Shown piece by piece: positions 21,046 through 31,643 of a stretch of 64,000 nt of DNA. The stretch spans positions 2,604,001 through 2,668,000 of the forward strand of contig NZ_CP082787.1 of assembly GCF_021462285.1 (NCBI RefSeq). Direction: 5' to 3'. Positions within the stretch are counted from its first letter, which is position 1; the number at the start of each line of letters is the position of its first letter. The notes beneath the pieces were generated by a model, which was not told the origin of the DNA, did no database searches, and was given only the letters and a program-made list of their open reading frames with translations. The DNA comes from Serratia entomophila. Lineage in GTDB: Bacteria; Pseudomonadota; Gammaproteobacteria; Enterobacterales; Enterobacteriaceae. A program made the translations under genes and the position numbers.

Positions 21046-21126
21046 ATGCTGCGTCGCTACCTGTTTGAAATCATTCTGGCCGCCCTGATCCTCTGTGGAC
21101 TGATCGCCGCCTTCTTTTATCTGTAG
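21046..21126 (+). CDS. ydgU: Small membrane protein YdgU (26 residues)
   Basis: ATG at 21046 with GGGAG 11 bases before gives MLRRYLFEIILAALILCGL then IAAFFYL and stop. This is one hydrophobic helix preceded by a basic patch, expected to insert in the inner membrane. It occupies the place of E. coli ydgU, between asr and ydgD, and has a similar size (27 residues there). It starts 18 bases past the asr terminator T-run, so expression would come by read-through of asr transcripts or from a local promoter. Function unknown. Confidence 0.7.
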   Translation: MLRRYLFEIILAALILCGLIAAFFYL

Positions 21127-21255
21127 CCCGCCGCCGTTTTCCGGTGGGAAATTATTGAAAAATCAGCCGATGCCCATCCACAGGATGACTAATTCAGTCT
21201 ATAGTTAGCATTCAGTGTGTTTATGGATGATCCGTATTTGCCAGGCAAGAGATCT

Positions 21256-22077
21256 ATGCGCATATCCGTTTTACTGTTGCTGTGCACTTTCCCACTCGCG
21301 CTTTCCCTTTCGGCCCGCGCCGACAGCCCATCCGACGCTGCGGCGGCCGAGCAAACTCGCCTGTTCTTCGGCAAGGATGAACGAGCCAAGGTCGCAGAAA
21401 CCGCCGCCTGGCCGTGGCAGGCGATCGGCCAGGTGGAGACCGCCAGCGGCAACCTGTGCACCGCCACGCTTATCTCACCGCACCTGGCGTTAACCGCCGG
21501 CCACTGCGTGCTGGCGCCGCCGGGCCAGCTGGACAAGGCCATTGCGCTGCGCTTTGTCGCCGGCAATAAGAGCTGGAAATACCAAACCGACAATATCGAA
21601 ACGCTGGTCGACAGCAAGCTGGGCAAAAAACTGAAGCCGGACGGCGACGGCTGGATTGTCCCCCCCGCCGCAGCGGCCTATGACTTTGCGCTGATCCGCC
21701 TGAAGGAGAGAACTCCGCTGCCGATCAAACCGCTACCGCTGTGGCAAGGCGACAGCAAAGCGCTGACCCAAACGCTGAAACAGGCGAAAAGACTGATTAC
21801 CCAGGCGGGCTACCCGGAAGACCATCTGGATGATCTCTACAGCCATCAGAACTGCAAGATCACCGGCTGGGCGCAACAGGGCGTTCTCTCGCACCAGTGC
21901 GATACCCTACCCGGCGACAGCGGTTCACCCCTGCTGTTGAAAACCGCCGACGGCTGGCAGCTGATCGCCATCCAAAGCTCGGCGCCGGCGGCGAAAGACC
22001 GTTACCGCGCCGACAACCGCGCGCTGGCGGTGCCCGGCATCCGCGACGCGCTGGATGCGCTGGCTGCGGGCAAGTAA
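21256..22077 (+). CDS. ydgD: Trypsin-like serine protease family protein YdgD
   Basis: From the ATG at 21256 the product is 273 residues, the same as E. coli YdgD, with signal peptide [22 protein letters not shown]; an upstream in-frame ATG at 21217 would bury it. The chymotrypsin-fold triad is complete: His in LTAGHC, Asp in YDFALIRL and Ser in PGDSGSP. It should be a periplasmic protease; substrates are not known. It follows ydgU, in the conserved asr-ydgU-ydgD order. Confidence 0.9.
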   Translation: MRISVLLLLCTFPLALSLSARADSPSDAAAAEQTRLFFGKDERAKVAETAAWPWQAIGQVETASGNLCTATLISPHLALTAGHCVLAPPGQLDKAIALRFVAGNKSWKYQTDNIETLVDSKLGKKLKPDGDGWIVPPAAAAYDFALIRLKERTPLPIKPLPLWQGDSKALTQTLKQAKRLITQAGYPEDHLDDLYSHQNCKITGWAQQGVLSHQCDTLPGDSGSPLLLKTADGWQLIAIQSSAPAAKDRYRADNRALAVPGIRDALDALAAGK

Positions 22078-22127
22078 TTCGTCTGCGGCGCGCTATGCGC
22101 CGCATTGCTCCACCGCGATCCCGCCTA

Positions 22128-25100
22128 TTAGGCCGAAAGTTGTTCGATAGTCTGCAGGATGCGCTTATCCGAAATCGGATACGGCGTGCCCAGCTGCTGG
22201 GCGAACAGGCTGACGCGCAGCTCTTCGATCATCCAGCGCACCTCTTGCACCTCTTCGTCCCGTTGGCGCTTCGGCGGCAGCTTGTTCAGCCACTGCTGCC
22301 AGGCCTGCTGCACCTGATCCACCCGCAGCATCTGCGCGCGGTCGCGGTGCGGATCGATAGCCAGCTTCTCCAACCGGCGTTCGATCGCCTGCAGATAGCG
22401 CAGCGTGTCCGGCAGGCGCTTCCAGCCGTTGTTGGTGACGAACCCACGGTAGACCAGCCCACCGAGCTGGGTTTTGATGTCCGACAGCGCCAGCGCCAGC
22501 GACATGTCCACCCGGCCTTTCAGCCGTTTGTTGATGTTGAACACCGCCGTCAGGATTTGCTCAACCTGCTTGGCGACCTCCACCACGGTGTCGTTCAGCT
22601 CGCCGCGGATCCGTTCCTGCAGCCGGGCAAACCGTTCTTCCTGCCATACCGGCCCACCGTGCTCGGCGATCAGCTTGTCGATACCGCAAGAGATGCAGTC
22701 GTCGATCAGATCCAATACCTTGCCGTAAGGGTTGAAATACAGCCCCAGCTTGGCCTTGTTCGGCAATTTTTCGTGCAGATACTTGATCGGCGAGGGGATG
22801 TTCAACAGCAGCAGCCGGCGGGTGCCTTGCCACATCGCCTGCTGCTGCTCCTGCTCGCTGTCGAACAGGCGGATCGCCACGCTGTCTTTTTCGTCCACCA
22901 GCGCCGGATAGGCCTTCATCGAGTAGCCGCCGCGCTTCTGCTCATAAAAGGCGGGCAGTTGGCCGAAGCTCCAGATATGCAGGTTGCTTTGCTCCAGCCC
23001 GTCGTCCGCCACCGCCGACAGCGTTTCCTGCACCTTGTCCTTCAGCTGCAGGCGCAGCGCCGCCAGATCTTTGCCTTCACGCAGCGTCTGGTGCTTTTCC
23101 CCCACCACCCGGAAGGTCATCTTCAGATGATCGGGCACCTGATCCCACTGCCAGTCATCACGTGACACGGTCACACCCGTCATGCGGCGCAGCTCGCGCT
23201 CCAGCGCGTCCAGCAGCGGCAGCTCCAGTGCGGTCACCCGGCCAAGAAACGCTTCGGCGTAGTTCGGCGCCGGCACAAAGTTGCGGCGCACCGGTTTCGG
23301 CAACGATTTGATCAGCGCTATCACCAGCTCGCGGCGAATCCCGGGGATCTGCCACTCGAAGCCCTGCTCCTCCACCTGATTAAGGATCGGCAGCGGGATA
23401 TGCACCGTGACGCCGTCGGCGTCGGCGCCCGGCTCAAACTGGTAGCTCAGGCGCAGCTTGAGGTTGCCCTGATGCCAGAAGTTCGGGTAATCCAGTGCGC
23501 TGACCTTGTTGGCGCCGTCCTTGATCAGCATCTCTTTTTCAAAGTTGAGCAGATCCGGCTGCCGCTTGCCGGCGGTTTTCCACCAGTTGTCGAAATGCCG
23601 GCCGGAGACGACGTCATTCGGGATACGCTGGTCGTAGAAGCTGAACAGCTGGTCGTCATCCACCAGAATGTCGCGGCGGCGCGATTTGTGTTCCAGTTCT
23701 TCCACTTCGGTGCGCAGCTTGAGGTTTTCACGGAAGAACGCATGGCGCGTCTGCCAGTCGCCCTCCACCAGCGCATGGCGGATAAACAGTTCACGGCACA
23801 GCAGCGGATCGATGCTGCCATAGTTGACCTGGCGGGCGGCGACGATCGGCAGACCGAACAGCGTGACTTTCTCGCTGGCCATCACCGCGCCCTGCGATTT
23901 CGACCAGTGCGGCTCGCTGTAGCTGTGCTTAACCAGGTGCTGGGCCAAGGGTTCGATCCATTCGGGTTCGATGCGCGCGGCGATGCGCCCCCACAACCGG
24001 CTGGTTTCCACCAGTTCGGCCACCATGGTCCACTTCGGCGGCTTCTTGAACAGCCCGGAGCCGGGGAAGATCGAGAAACGGGCATTGCGCGCGCCGGTAA
24101 ACTCCTGCTTGTCGGCGTCTTTCTGGCCGATGTGCGACAGCAGGCCGGTCAGCAGCGCGGTGTGCACACTTCGGTAGTCGGAAGGCACGCTGTTGACCGG
24201 CAGCCCAAGCTCCTTCACTACCTGGCGCAGCTGGGTATAAATGTCCTGCCACTCGCGTACCCGCAGATAGTTAAGAAAATCGTTGCGGCACAGCCGGCGG
24301 AACTGGCTGGAAGAGTGCTCTTTTTGCTGTTCCTTCAGGTAGTCCCACAGGTTGACGAAGGCCAGGAAATCCGAATCCTTGTCGGCGAAGCGGCGGTGTT
24401 TTTCGTCCGACGCCTGCTGTTTGTCCATCGGCCGTTCGCGCGGATCCTGGATCGACAGCGCGGCGGTGATGATCATCACTTCACGCACGCTGCCGCTCTT
24501 TTGCGCCTCCAGCACCATGCGCGCCAGACGCGGGTCGATCGGCAACTGCGCCAGTTGGCGGCCCTGCGGCGTCAGCTGATAGTGGCCGTTGTCGGCGGTT
24601 TTGATGGCGCCCAGCTCTTCCAGCAGCCGCACGCCGTCCTGAATGTTGCGCTTGTCCGGAGCCTCCACAAACGGGAAGGCGGCGATATCGCCCAGCCCAA
24701 GCGAGGTCATCTGCAAGATAACCGAAGCGAGGTTGGTGCGCAGGATCTCCGGATCGGTAAATTCAGGCCGCGACAGGAAATCCTGCTCCGAATACAGGCG
24801 GATGCACACCCCTTCAGATACGCGGCCACAGCGGCCCTTACGCTGGTTGGCCGAGGCCTGAGACACCGGCTCGATCGGCAGGCGCTGCACCTTGGTGCGG
24901 AAACTGTAACGGCTGATGCGCGCGGTGCCTGGGTCTATCACGTATTTGATGCCCGGCACCGTCAGCGAGGTTTCCGCCACGTTGGTCGCCAGCACGATGC
25001 GGCGGCCGTGGTGCGACTGGAACACCCGGTTTTGTTCGCTGTTCGACAAGCGTGCGTACAGCGGCAGCACCTCGGTGTGCGGCAGGTTTAAGCGGTTCAG

Positions 25101-26036
25101 CGCGTCGGCGGTATCGCGAATTTCGCGCTCGCCGCTCATAAAGATCAGGATATCGCCCGGCCCTTCGCGCCCCAGCTCGTCCACCGCGTCGAAAATCGCC
25201 TGCAGCTGATCGCGTTCGGTATCGTCCGCGTCGTCGACCACCGGCCGATAACGCACGTCTACCGGGTAGGTGCGGCCGGACACTTCGATGATCGGCGCAT
25301 TATTGAAGTGGCGCGAGAACCGCTGCGGGTCAATGGTCGCCGAGGTGATGATCACCTTGAGATCCGGGCGTTTCGGCAGCAGCTCGCGCAGATAGCCGAG
25401 GATAAAGTCGATGTTCAGACTGCGCTCGTGCGCTTCATCGATAATCAGCGTGTCGTACTGCATCAGCAGGCGGTCCTGCTGGATTTCCGCCAGCAGGATG
25501 CCGTCGGTCATCAACTTGACCAGGGTATTTTCGCTGACCTGGTCGTTGAACCGCACCTTGTAGCCAACGCTGCCGCCGAGCGGGGTTTCCAGTTCGTCGG
25601 CGATGCGGTTGGCGACGGTGCGCGCCGCCAGCCGCCGCGGCTGGGTATGGCCAATCAGCCCTTTGACTCCGCGCCCCAGCTCCAGACAAATCTTCGGCAG
25701 CTGGGTGGTTTTCCCCGAGCCGGTCTCGCCGGCGACGATCACCACCTGGTGATCGCGGATGGCATTGAGAATGTCCTGCTTTTTCTGGCTGACCGGCAGG
25801 TTTTCCGGGTAGGTGATTTTCGGGCAGGCGGCGGCGCGCGCCTGCGCTTTCTGCCGCGCCGCCGCGATGTCCGTTTCCAACTCTGCGGCTACCGCCGCCT
25901 GAGCATCGGGATTTTTGATTTTTCGTGCGCCCTGCAGGCGACGCTGCAGACGTTGCTGATCGCGGAGCATCAGCTCGCCCAGTTGGGCCGGCAATGCCTC
26001 GAGCGGAGATTTCACGTTCGGTGTTCCTTGTTTCAT
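22128..26036 (-). CDS. hrpA: ATP-dependent RNA helicase HrpA
   Basis: A 1302-residue DEAH-box helicase read from the ATG at 26036 (E. coli 1300); an upstream TTG would add eight residues. Walker A GETGSGKTTQ near residue 95, DEAH box in IIDEAHERSLN, motif III SATID, and motif VI QRKGRCGR are all present, followed by HA2, OB-fold and a long DUF3418 C-terminal region ending YPISDKRILQTIEQL. HrpA acts in fimbrial mRNA processing in E. coli and rescues collided or stalled ribosomes. Divergent from azoR across 248 bases. Confidence 0.97.
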   Translation of the reverse strand: MKQGTPNVKSPLEALPAQLGELMLRDQQRLQRRLQGARKIKNPDAQAAVAAELETDIAAARQKAQARAAACPKITYPENLPVSQKKQDILNAIRDHQVVIVAGETGSGKTTQLPKICLELGRGVKGLIGHTQPRRLAARTVANRIADELETPLGGSVGYKVRFNDQVSENTLVKLMTDGILLAEIQQDRLLMQYDTLIIDEAHERSLNIDFILGYLRELLPKRPDLKVIITSATIDPQRFSRHFNNAPIIEVSGRTYPVDVRYRPVVDDADDTERDQLQAIFDAVDELGREGPGDILIFMSGEREIRDTADALNRLNLPHTEVLPLYARLSNSEQNRVFQSHHGRRIVLATNVAETSLTVPGIKYVIDPGTARISRYSFRTKVQRLPIEPVSQASANQRKGRCGRVSEGVCIRLYSEQDFLSRPEFTDPEILRTNLASVILQMTSLGLGDIAAFPFVEAPDKRNIQDGVRLLEELGAIKTADNGHYQLTPQGRQLAQLPIDPRLARMVLEAQKSGSVREVMIITAALSIQDPRERPMDKQQASDEKHRRFADKDSDFLAFVNLWDYLKEQQKEHSSSQFRRLCRNDFLNYLRVREWQDIYTQLRQVVKELGLPVNSVPSDYRSVHTALLTGLLSHIGQKDADKQEFTGARNARFSIFPGSGLFKKPPKWTMVAELVETSRLWGRIAARIEPEWIEPLAQHLVKHSYSEPHWSKSQGAVMASEKVTLFGLPIVAARQVNYGSIDPLLCRELFIRHALVEGDWQTRHAFFRENLKLRTEVEELEHKSRRRDILVDDDQLFSFYDQRIPNDVVSGRHFDNWWKTAGKRQPDLLNFEKEMLIKDGANKVSALDYPNFWHQGNLKLRLSYQFEPGADADGVTVHIPLPILNQVEEQGFEWQIPGIRRELVIALIKSLPKPVRRNFVPAPNYAEAFLGRVTALELPLLDALERELRRMTGVTVSRDDWQWDQVPDHLKMTFRVVGEKHQTLREGKDLAALRLQLKDKVQETLSAVADDGLEQSNLHIWSFGQLPAFYEQKRGGYSMKAYPALVDEKDSVAIRLFDSEQEQQQAMWQGTRRLLLLNIPSPIKYLHEKLPNKAKLGLYFNPYGKVLDLIDDCISCGIDKLIAEHGGPVWQEERFARLQERIRGELNDTVVEVAKQVEQILTAVFNINKRLKGRVDMSLALALSDIKTQLGGLVYRGFVTNNGWKRLPDTLRYLQAIERRLEKLAIDPHRDRAQMLRVDQVQQAWQQWLNKLPPKRQRDEEVQEVRWMIEELRVSLFAQQLGTPYPISDKRILQTIEQLSA

Positions 26037-26269
26037 CGCTGCTACAGCAAGGGATAGCAACGGTTTAATGATGTTTTAGCGATTTTTCAGCTTTAGCCGC
26101 ACAGCCTATCACACGCGGCTTTTTCTCCATAATCCATCGAGTTAAGACGCGTCATGTTATTCAATAAAATCGAACGAAGATCTCGAAATATTGCGCTATC
26201 ACTGGTGGATGAATGTGAATAGCATGTATCCCATGCAAAGGACGCTTTGTCCTGATGTCACTGTCATAA

Positions 26270-26890
<621 letters not shown>

Positions 26891-26984
26891 TGCCGTGCAG
26901 GGGCGCGCAGCCCCTGCCACAGCATGGCCCCAGTCCTGTTAAACCTGTACTACCCTCATAATAATCCAATGTCTGTATATGCTT

Positions 26985-27008
26985 GCGCGCCTTATGGCGC
27001 GCTTTTTT
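26985..27008 (+). terminator. Intrinsic terminator after azoR
   Basis: GCGCGCC, loop TTAT, GGCGCGC, then TTTTTT: it stops rightward transcripts at the convergent ydbL 3' end. Confidence 0.88.
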
Positions 27009-27330
27009 ATTTCTTCAGCCACTGGCCGTTGATGCCGCGCACGTACTCGCCGCTTGGCGCCCGCGTCACCAGCTTTTGCCCCGCCATGCGCGCCACTTCG
27101 TCGATGGCGATGTGGTTGCCGTCGGCCACTTCCTGATATTTCTCTGCGCGGCCGGCATTGATGCGTTTCACCAGCGCCAGCGTTTCCGCATCCTGCTTCA
27201 CCGGTACGATATAGCCGCTCAGGGTTTCCCCTACCCGCCCTTGCTGCTTGGCTTCGTCCAGCGTCAGCGCCATCGCCAGGCCGCTGAAAAACCAGCTGGC
27301 GCCTATCAGCCACAAATAACGTTTTTTCAT
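27007..27330 (-). CDS. ydbL: YdbL, periplasmic DUF1318 protein
   Basis: 107 residues (E. coli 108) with signal peptide MKKRYLWLIGASWFFSGLAMA. The mature part matches DUF1318 (LTLDEAKQQGRVGETLSGYI...). In E. coli ydbL is co-transcribed with ydbH and ynbE; it assists the YdbH-YnbE envelope bridge that helps carry phospholipids to the outer membrane. It follows ynbE by 8 bases, so all three genes form one unit here. Confidence 0.93.
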   Translation of the reverse strand: MKKRYLWLIGASWFFSGLAMALTLDEAKQQGRVGETLSGYIVPVKQDAETLALVKRINAGRAEKYQEVADGNHIAIDEVARMAGQKLVTRAPSGEYVRGINGQWLKK

Positions 27331-27338
27331 GTTGGCTC

Positions 27339-27536
27339 CTAGAACAGACCGCTTTGATTTTTCAGCAGATTTTCCACGTCCTTATCTACCTTGATATGGA
27401 TTTCATGCTCGATTTTGACGTTCATATTGATGGTGATCGGATCTTTGGGCGTCGCCACCTCGATGCGCGGCACGCAGCCGCTCAGCAAAGAGGCGCTCAG
27501 CACTGCCGCCAGCACCGGCACGCTCAGGATTTTCAT
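27339..27536 (-). CDS. ynbE: YnbE outer-membrane lipoprotein
   Basis: Read from the ATG at 27536 (MKILSVPVLAAVLSASLLSGC), giving 65 residues with lipobox LSGC at Cys21; E. coli YnbE is about 61 residues. The mature protein is a short beta-prone repeat of KIEHEIHIKVDKD. The start codon overlaps the ydbH stop (ATGA). In E. coli YnbE multimerises to complete the YdbH bridge at the outer membrane by beta-strand stacking; the sequence here fits that role. A longer in-frame reading upstream lacks support. Confidence 0.93.
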   Translation of the reverse strand: MKILSVPVLAAVLSASLLSGCVPRIEVATPKDPITINMNVKIEHEIHIKVDKDVENLLKNQSGLF

Positions 27537-30145
27537 GGTTGTTCCCCAGGTTGTGAGAGGGCCTGCTCCAGCCACTCCTGTAAATTGTCGCCGAAGCGCA
27601 GACTGCGCCACAGCTGAAACACGTTTTCCTGATGGCTGTAGTTCAGGATCACTTCACGTTTGGCGTTTTTCTGCGGGTTGACCCCATCGATGCGCGCCCG
27701 CAGCGTCAGCTCGCCCAGGTTGTCGAGATCGACCCTGGCCTGCGAACGCTTGATTTCCATGTAGCGCAACCAATCGATCGCCGCGCCGGTTGCCAGGTTA
27801 TTGCTGCCGATGGCGTCGGCCATGTCTTTGTCCAACCGCAGCGTCAGGGTGCCGGCGTTGGCTATCCAGCCATTGCGCACCAGCCATTGCGGGTGGTTCA
27901 GGTACAGCGGCAATTCGCCGTTTACCCGCCCCGACATGGCGAACTGCTTGGGCTTGAGCGCGGTAAACAGCGCGCTGAGATCCACCCTGTCCAGCTTGAG
28001 CACCGCGGCGTCGTGCTGCGGCAGCCGCAGCGCCGACAGGCTGATGTGGCCGTTCAGAGCGTCTACGCCAACGTTGCTCAGCGTCAGGGGTTGTCGCTCG
28101 CTGTAAGGATAGGTGCCCTGCAGATCGGCGGTGATATTCTGCATTTCAAACAGGTTGCTGAAGGATTTGATGCGCAGCGTCGTCGGGCGCTTGGCGCCCA
28201 GTTGCCACAGATGATCCTTCAGCCGATAGGGCAGAACGAAATCCAGGCCGCTCATTTCGCCGTCTTGCAGCCACATGCCGCCGTTCTTTACCACCCAGTG
28301 CCCGCCGGCCTCAAACCCCTGCGTGCGTGCGGCGGAAAACGCCGACTGCGCATAGAACTCGCCATCGCGCAGCGTGATCTTCAGATCCGGCGAGATCAGC
28401 GGTTGGAAAACCTTCAGCGACTGCTTCGGCCACCAGGCCTCACCGCGCAGGCGATCGCCGTCCCAACGGCCGCGCAAGGCGATAGGCCCAATCTGTTCGG
28501 CCTGCAGTTTGCCCTGCAGTTGGACGCTGTCCGGCGCGCTGCCCTTGAGCTGCAGCGCCAATACCGGGGCAGGCAAATGCCCGCCGCCGCTGAAGCTGAC
28601 CTTGCCCGAGGCCAGCTGCAGTTCGCCGTTGAACGCCGGGTTTTGCGCATCGCGCTGCCAGCGCAGCGGCTGGCTGAGGCTGAGACGCGGCGCATCGACG
28701 GTCACCATGCCGTACTTCAATTTATCGAAACCGGTGGAAAGCCTGTCGAGCACCAGCGTGCTGTCCTGCCAGCGGCCGCTGCCGGCGACGTCCCAAACGG
28801 CTTGCAGCGGCGGCAGCCGGCCATTGCCCCAGTAGCGCCACTGCCAGTCGCCGTGATCCGGCCAAAAATCCTGCGCTTTGCCGTCCAGATGCAGCCTGAA
28901 GCGGCCCCAGTAGCTGTCGCTGGCGTTGACGATCGCCTGCAAACGGCCGGTGATGCCGTTGGCGGTCACCTTGACCCCGGCCAGCGGCAGGCGCGCCTCC
29001 TCCAGTTTTATTTCAGGCGCCGGGCTGCCCCACAGGCGCAGCAGCGATCCCGGCTGCAGCACCAACGTCGGGTTCAGCACGCTGCCGCCAAGGATACCGG
29101 GGATAGAAGCGGTCAGGGAGAAATCGGCCAGGTTGGCCTGCCCGGTCAGTTGAAAACGCAGATCGCTGTCGGTCAAGCCAATCTTGCCCGGCCCCAACGT
29201 GAGCACGGCGTTGCCTTTACCGTTGTGGCCGGCGGTAATTACGTTGAGGCGAGCGCTGACCTGCGTTTCATCAAACCCTTTGCTCCAGTCGTGCAACGCG
29301 ATGCTCAGGCCGCCGGCCAGCGGCTGTTGGCTATAAGGCCAGCGCCACTCGCCCTGATTGATGCTGAGCTGCTGCGCGGTGGCAGCCCAGGGCAAGGTGG
29401 CCAGCGGTTTGTCGTCGCCCTTCTCGGTTAACGTCAGCACGCCCTGCCGCTGCTGCCAGCGCATATCCAACAGCAACGGTTTCTCCAGATAGCCGGTCTG
29501 CATTTCGCCCTGCAGCGCGCCCTGCGTCGGCACGCTGTCCATATCCAGCGGGATGGCGATTTTACCGGCCAGATGCAGGGGTTGCGCGCTGTTCGGCGGA
29601 ATGATGGTCAGACGGGTTAACGTCAGCTGCTGCCGGGGATCCAACTGCGCCTCGGCGCTGAGATTTGGCCCCTGGTAATGCAGATGCTGCCCCTCTGCGC
29701 GGGAGGTCAGCTGCAATTTGCCGGCATAGCGCTGCCAGGGGATCAGGGTGAGATCGTTGACGGTCAGATCCAGCTGCGGCAGCTGCTTTTGCAGTTGATC
29801 GAGCGCCAGCGGGGGGCTGCCGGCATCGCCGGGCGGCAATTTGGCCAAGCAGGCGGTATCGATGCCGATTTTGTCGCTGACCGCCTGCCACCGCCCCTGT
29901 CGATAAGACAGACGCGTCGGCCCCAGGCTGGCCAGCAGGCAATCTTGCGCCTTGAAGCGGGCGCCGTCCAATCGTAATGCGCCCTCGCGCCAATAGGGCC
30001 TGCCCTGCAATTCCAGCCGGCTGCCCTGCGGCAGCCAGTGCGACAACACATGCGGCAGCCAGCGCGGCAAGGTTTGCCACAGCGCCGCCAGCAAGATTAC
30101 GCCACCCGCCACTATCCCTATGGATACGCCCAATCGCTTAGTCAT
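27533..30145 (-). CDS. ydbH: YdbH, AsmA-like intermembrane phospholipid transport protein
   Basis: About 870 residues from the ATG at 30145 (MTKRLGVSIGIVAGGVILLAALW; E. coli 879). One N-terminal membrane anchor followed by a long beta-rich periplasmic repeat domain, the pattern of AsmA-like proteins (TamB, YhdP). YdbH, TamB and YhdP are redundantly essential in E. coli for moving phospholipids to the outer membrane. A TTG at 30178 would extend it by 11 residues; no clear ribosome site decides the point. Coupled to ynbE by ATGA overlap. Upstream is a 457-base region shared with divergent ldhA. Confidence 0.93.
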   Translation of the reverse strand: MTKRLGVSIGIVAGGVILLAALWQTLPRWLPHVLSHWLPQGSRLELQGRPYWREGALRLDGARFKAQDCLLASLGPTRLSYRQGRWQAVSDKIGIDTACLAKLPPGDAGSPPLALDQLQKQLPQLDLTVNDLTLIPWQRYAGKLQLTSRAEGQHLHYQGPNLSAEAQLDPRQQLTLTRLTIIPPNSAQPLHLAGKIAIPLDMDSVPTQGALQGEMQTGYLEKPLLLDMRWQQRQGVLTLTEKGDDKPLATLPWAATAQQLSINQGEWRWPYSQQPLAGGLSIALHDWSKGFDETQVSARLNVITAGHNGKGNAVLTLGPGKIGLTDSDLRFQLTGQANLADFSLTASIPGILGGSVLNPTLVLQPGSLLRLWGSPAPEIKLEEARLPLAGVKVTANGITGRLQAIVNASDSYWGRFRLHLDGKAQDFWPDHGDWQWRYWGNGRLPPLQAVWDVAGSGRWQDSTLVLDRLSTGFDKLKYGMVTVDAPRLSLSQPLRWQRDAQNPAFNGELQLASGKVSFSGGGHLPAPVLALQLKGSAPDSVQLQGKLQAEQIGPIALRGRWDGDRLRGEAWWPKQSLKVFQPLISPDLKITLRDGEFYAQSAFSAARTQGFEAGGHWVVKNGGMWLQDGEMSGLDFVLPYRLKDHLWQLGAKRPTTLRIKSFSNLFEMQNITADLQGTYPYSERQPLTLSNVGVDALNGHISLSALRLPQHDAAVLKLDRVDLSALFTALKPKQFAMSGRVNGELPLYLNHPQWLVRNGWIANAGTLTLRLDKDMADAIGSNNLATGAAIDWLRYMEIKRSQARVDLDNLGELTLRARIDGVNPQKNAKREVILNYSHQENVFQLWRSLRFGDNLQEWLEQALSQPGEQP

Positions 30146-30602
30146 TAAATGATTGCTTATTCCTGAGTTAGGCAACAAGGTAAGTCTATGCCTGAATGGC
30201 TAAATGATGGCATGAATTTAACATAGGGTGAAGCCGGACAAAGCCAGGAAGCACGGGTTGTAGAGTTTAGTTACATATTCAACACACAAATAAGACATAT
30301 TTAGGACTTTTGTTATTGTTGTTGCATTTGATGATTAATAGTCTGGCAACCATTCTTATAAAAGTCAGCTGCTAGCTAACTATGTACTAGAGAAGCCATT
30401 CCCCACACCCCCGTGGGGATTTTTTTGGTTCACAGGCTCAGCCCCATCGCCCCCTCCCTGACAGGCTTCCTGTTCCCCCTGCTTGTCGATCAAATACGCC
30501 GCCCAGGATCCGCGGCCGGCGCACCGTGGAACCGTGCTAACCAATTGTAGAATTTACCAAAATCTGTTAAATTGATCGCAAAATCACGGTGGAGAAACCA
30601 CG
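30146..30602. other. ydbH-ldhA intergenic region
   Basis: 457 bases with no coding gene. It holds the ydbH and ldhA promoters and, unexpectedly, a rightward intrinsic terminator at 30400-30426, 175 bases before ldhA. DNA before the terminator is AT-rich (30270-30395), as for a promoter. Confidence 0.55.
30400..30426 (+). terminator. Intrinsic terminator in the ldhA upstream region
   Basis: TCCCCAC, loop ACCCCC, GTGGGGA then seven T: a 7-base-pair GC-rich stem with T-run, oriented to stop rightward transcription. There is no rightward gene before it, so it must end either a small RNA or a ldhA leader. Confidence 0.8.
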
Positions 30603-31595
30603 ATGAAATTGGCGATATACAGTACCAAACAGTATGACCGTAAATATCTCGAGCTGGTGAATCAGCAGTTTGGTTATGAGCTGGAGTTTTTCGATTTCAT
30701 GCTCAGCAAAAAGACCGCCAAAACTGCGGCCGGCTGCAAGGCGGTATGCATTTTCGTCAATGACGACGGTAGCCGTGAAGTGCTTGAAGAGCTGGCGGCA
30801 GTGGGCGTGGAGATCCTGGCCCTGCGCTGCGCCGGCTTCAACAATGTGGATCTCGATGCCGCCAAGCGGCTGGGCATCAAGGTGGTGCGCGTGCCGGCCT
30901 ATTCTCCGGAAGCCGTCGCCGAACATGCGGTGGGCATGATGATGTGCCTGAACCGCCGCATCCACCGTGCCTACCAGCGCACCCGCGACGCCAACTTCTC
31001 GCTGGAAGGGCTGATCGGTTTCAATATGCACAACCGCACCGCCGGGGTGATCGGCACCGGTAAAATCGGCGTGGCGACCCTGCGTATCCTGAAAGGCTTC
31101 GGCATGAAGCTGCTGGCCTACGATCCCTACCCAAGCGACCAGGCTTTGGCGCTGGGCGCCGAATATGTCGATCTTAAAACGCTGTATGCGCAGTCTGACG
31201 TGATTACCCTGCACTGCCCGCTGACGCCGGAGAATCACCACCTGCTGAATGCCGACGCCTTTGCGATGATGAAAGACGGCGTGATGGTGATCAACACCAG
31301 CCGCGGCGCGCTGATCGACTCCACCGCCGCCATCGACGCGCTGAAGCAGCAGAAAATCGGTTCGCTGGGCATGGACGTGTATGAAAATGAACGCGATCTG
31401 TTCTTCGAGGACAAATCCAACGACGTGATCCAGGATGACGTGTTCCGCCGGCTGTCGGCCTGCCACAACGTGCTGTTTACCGGCCACCAGGCCTTCCTGA
31501 CCGAGGAAGCCTTGACCAGCATTTCACAGACCACGCTGCACAATATCAATCAACTGGACCGCGGCGAGCACTGCCCTAACCAGCTGGACGCCTGA
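30603..31595 (+). CDS. ldhA: Fermentative D-lactate dehydrogenase
   Basis: 330 residues (E. coli 329); reduces pyruvate to D-lactate with NADH during fermentation. D-2-hydroxyacid dehydrogenase fold with cofactor motif GTGKIG at residues 151-156. The catalytic Arg lies in the conserved segment before HCPLTPENHH, the Glu in MDVYENE and the His in TGHQAFLT. The sequence GGTGGAG precedes the ATG. The ydbH-ldhA-hslJ order is conserved with E. coli. It may share a transcript with hslJ (48-base gap). Confidence 0.97.
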   Translation: MKLAIYSTKQYDRKYLELVNQQFGYELEFFDFMLSKKTAKTAAGCKAVCIFVNDDGSREVLEELAAVGVEILALRCAGFNNVDLDAAKRLGIKVVRVPAYSPEAVAEHAVGMMMCLNRRIHRAYQRTRDANFSLEGLIGFNMHNRTAGVIGTGKIGVATLRILKGFGMKLLAYDPYPSDQALALGAEYVDLKTLYAQSDVITLHCPLTPENHHLLNADAFAMMKDGVMVINTSRGALIDSTAAIDALKQQKIGSLGMDVYENERDLFFEDKSNDVIQDDVFRRLSACHNVLFTGHQAFLTEEALTSISQTTLHNINQLDRGEHCPNQLDA

Positions 31596-31643
31596 TAGCC
31601 TGGGGGCAGTTCAAGCCTGCGCCCTTTTCACGGAGAGATACAG

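Noticed and set aside
23400..25091. 563-codon plus-strand frame inside hrpA
   Set aside because: Antisense to conserved helicase motifs; composition is a frame shadow and no ribosome site precedes it.
27632..29431. 599-codon plus-strand frame inside ydbH
   Set aside because: Shadow of the AsmA-like gene; Gln/Arg-rich without any recognisable fold.
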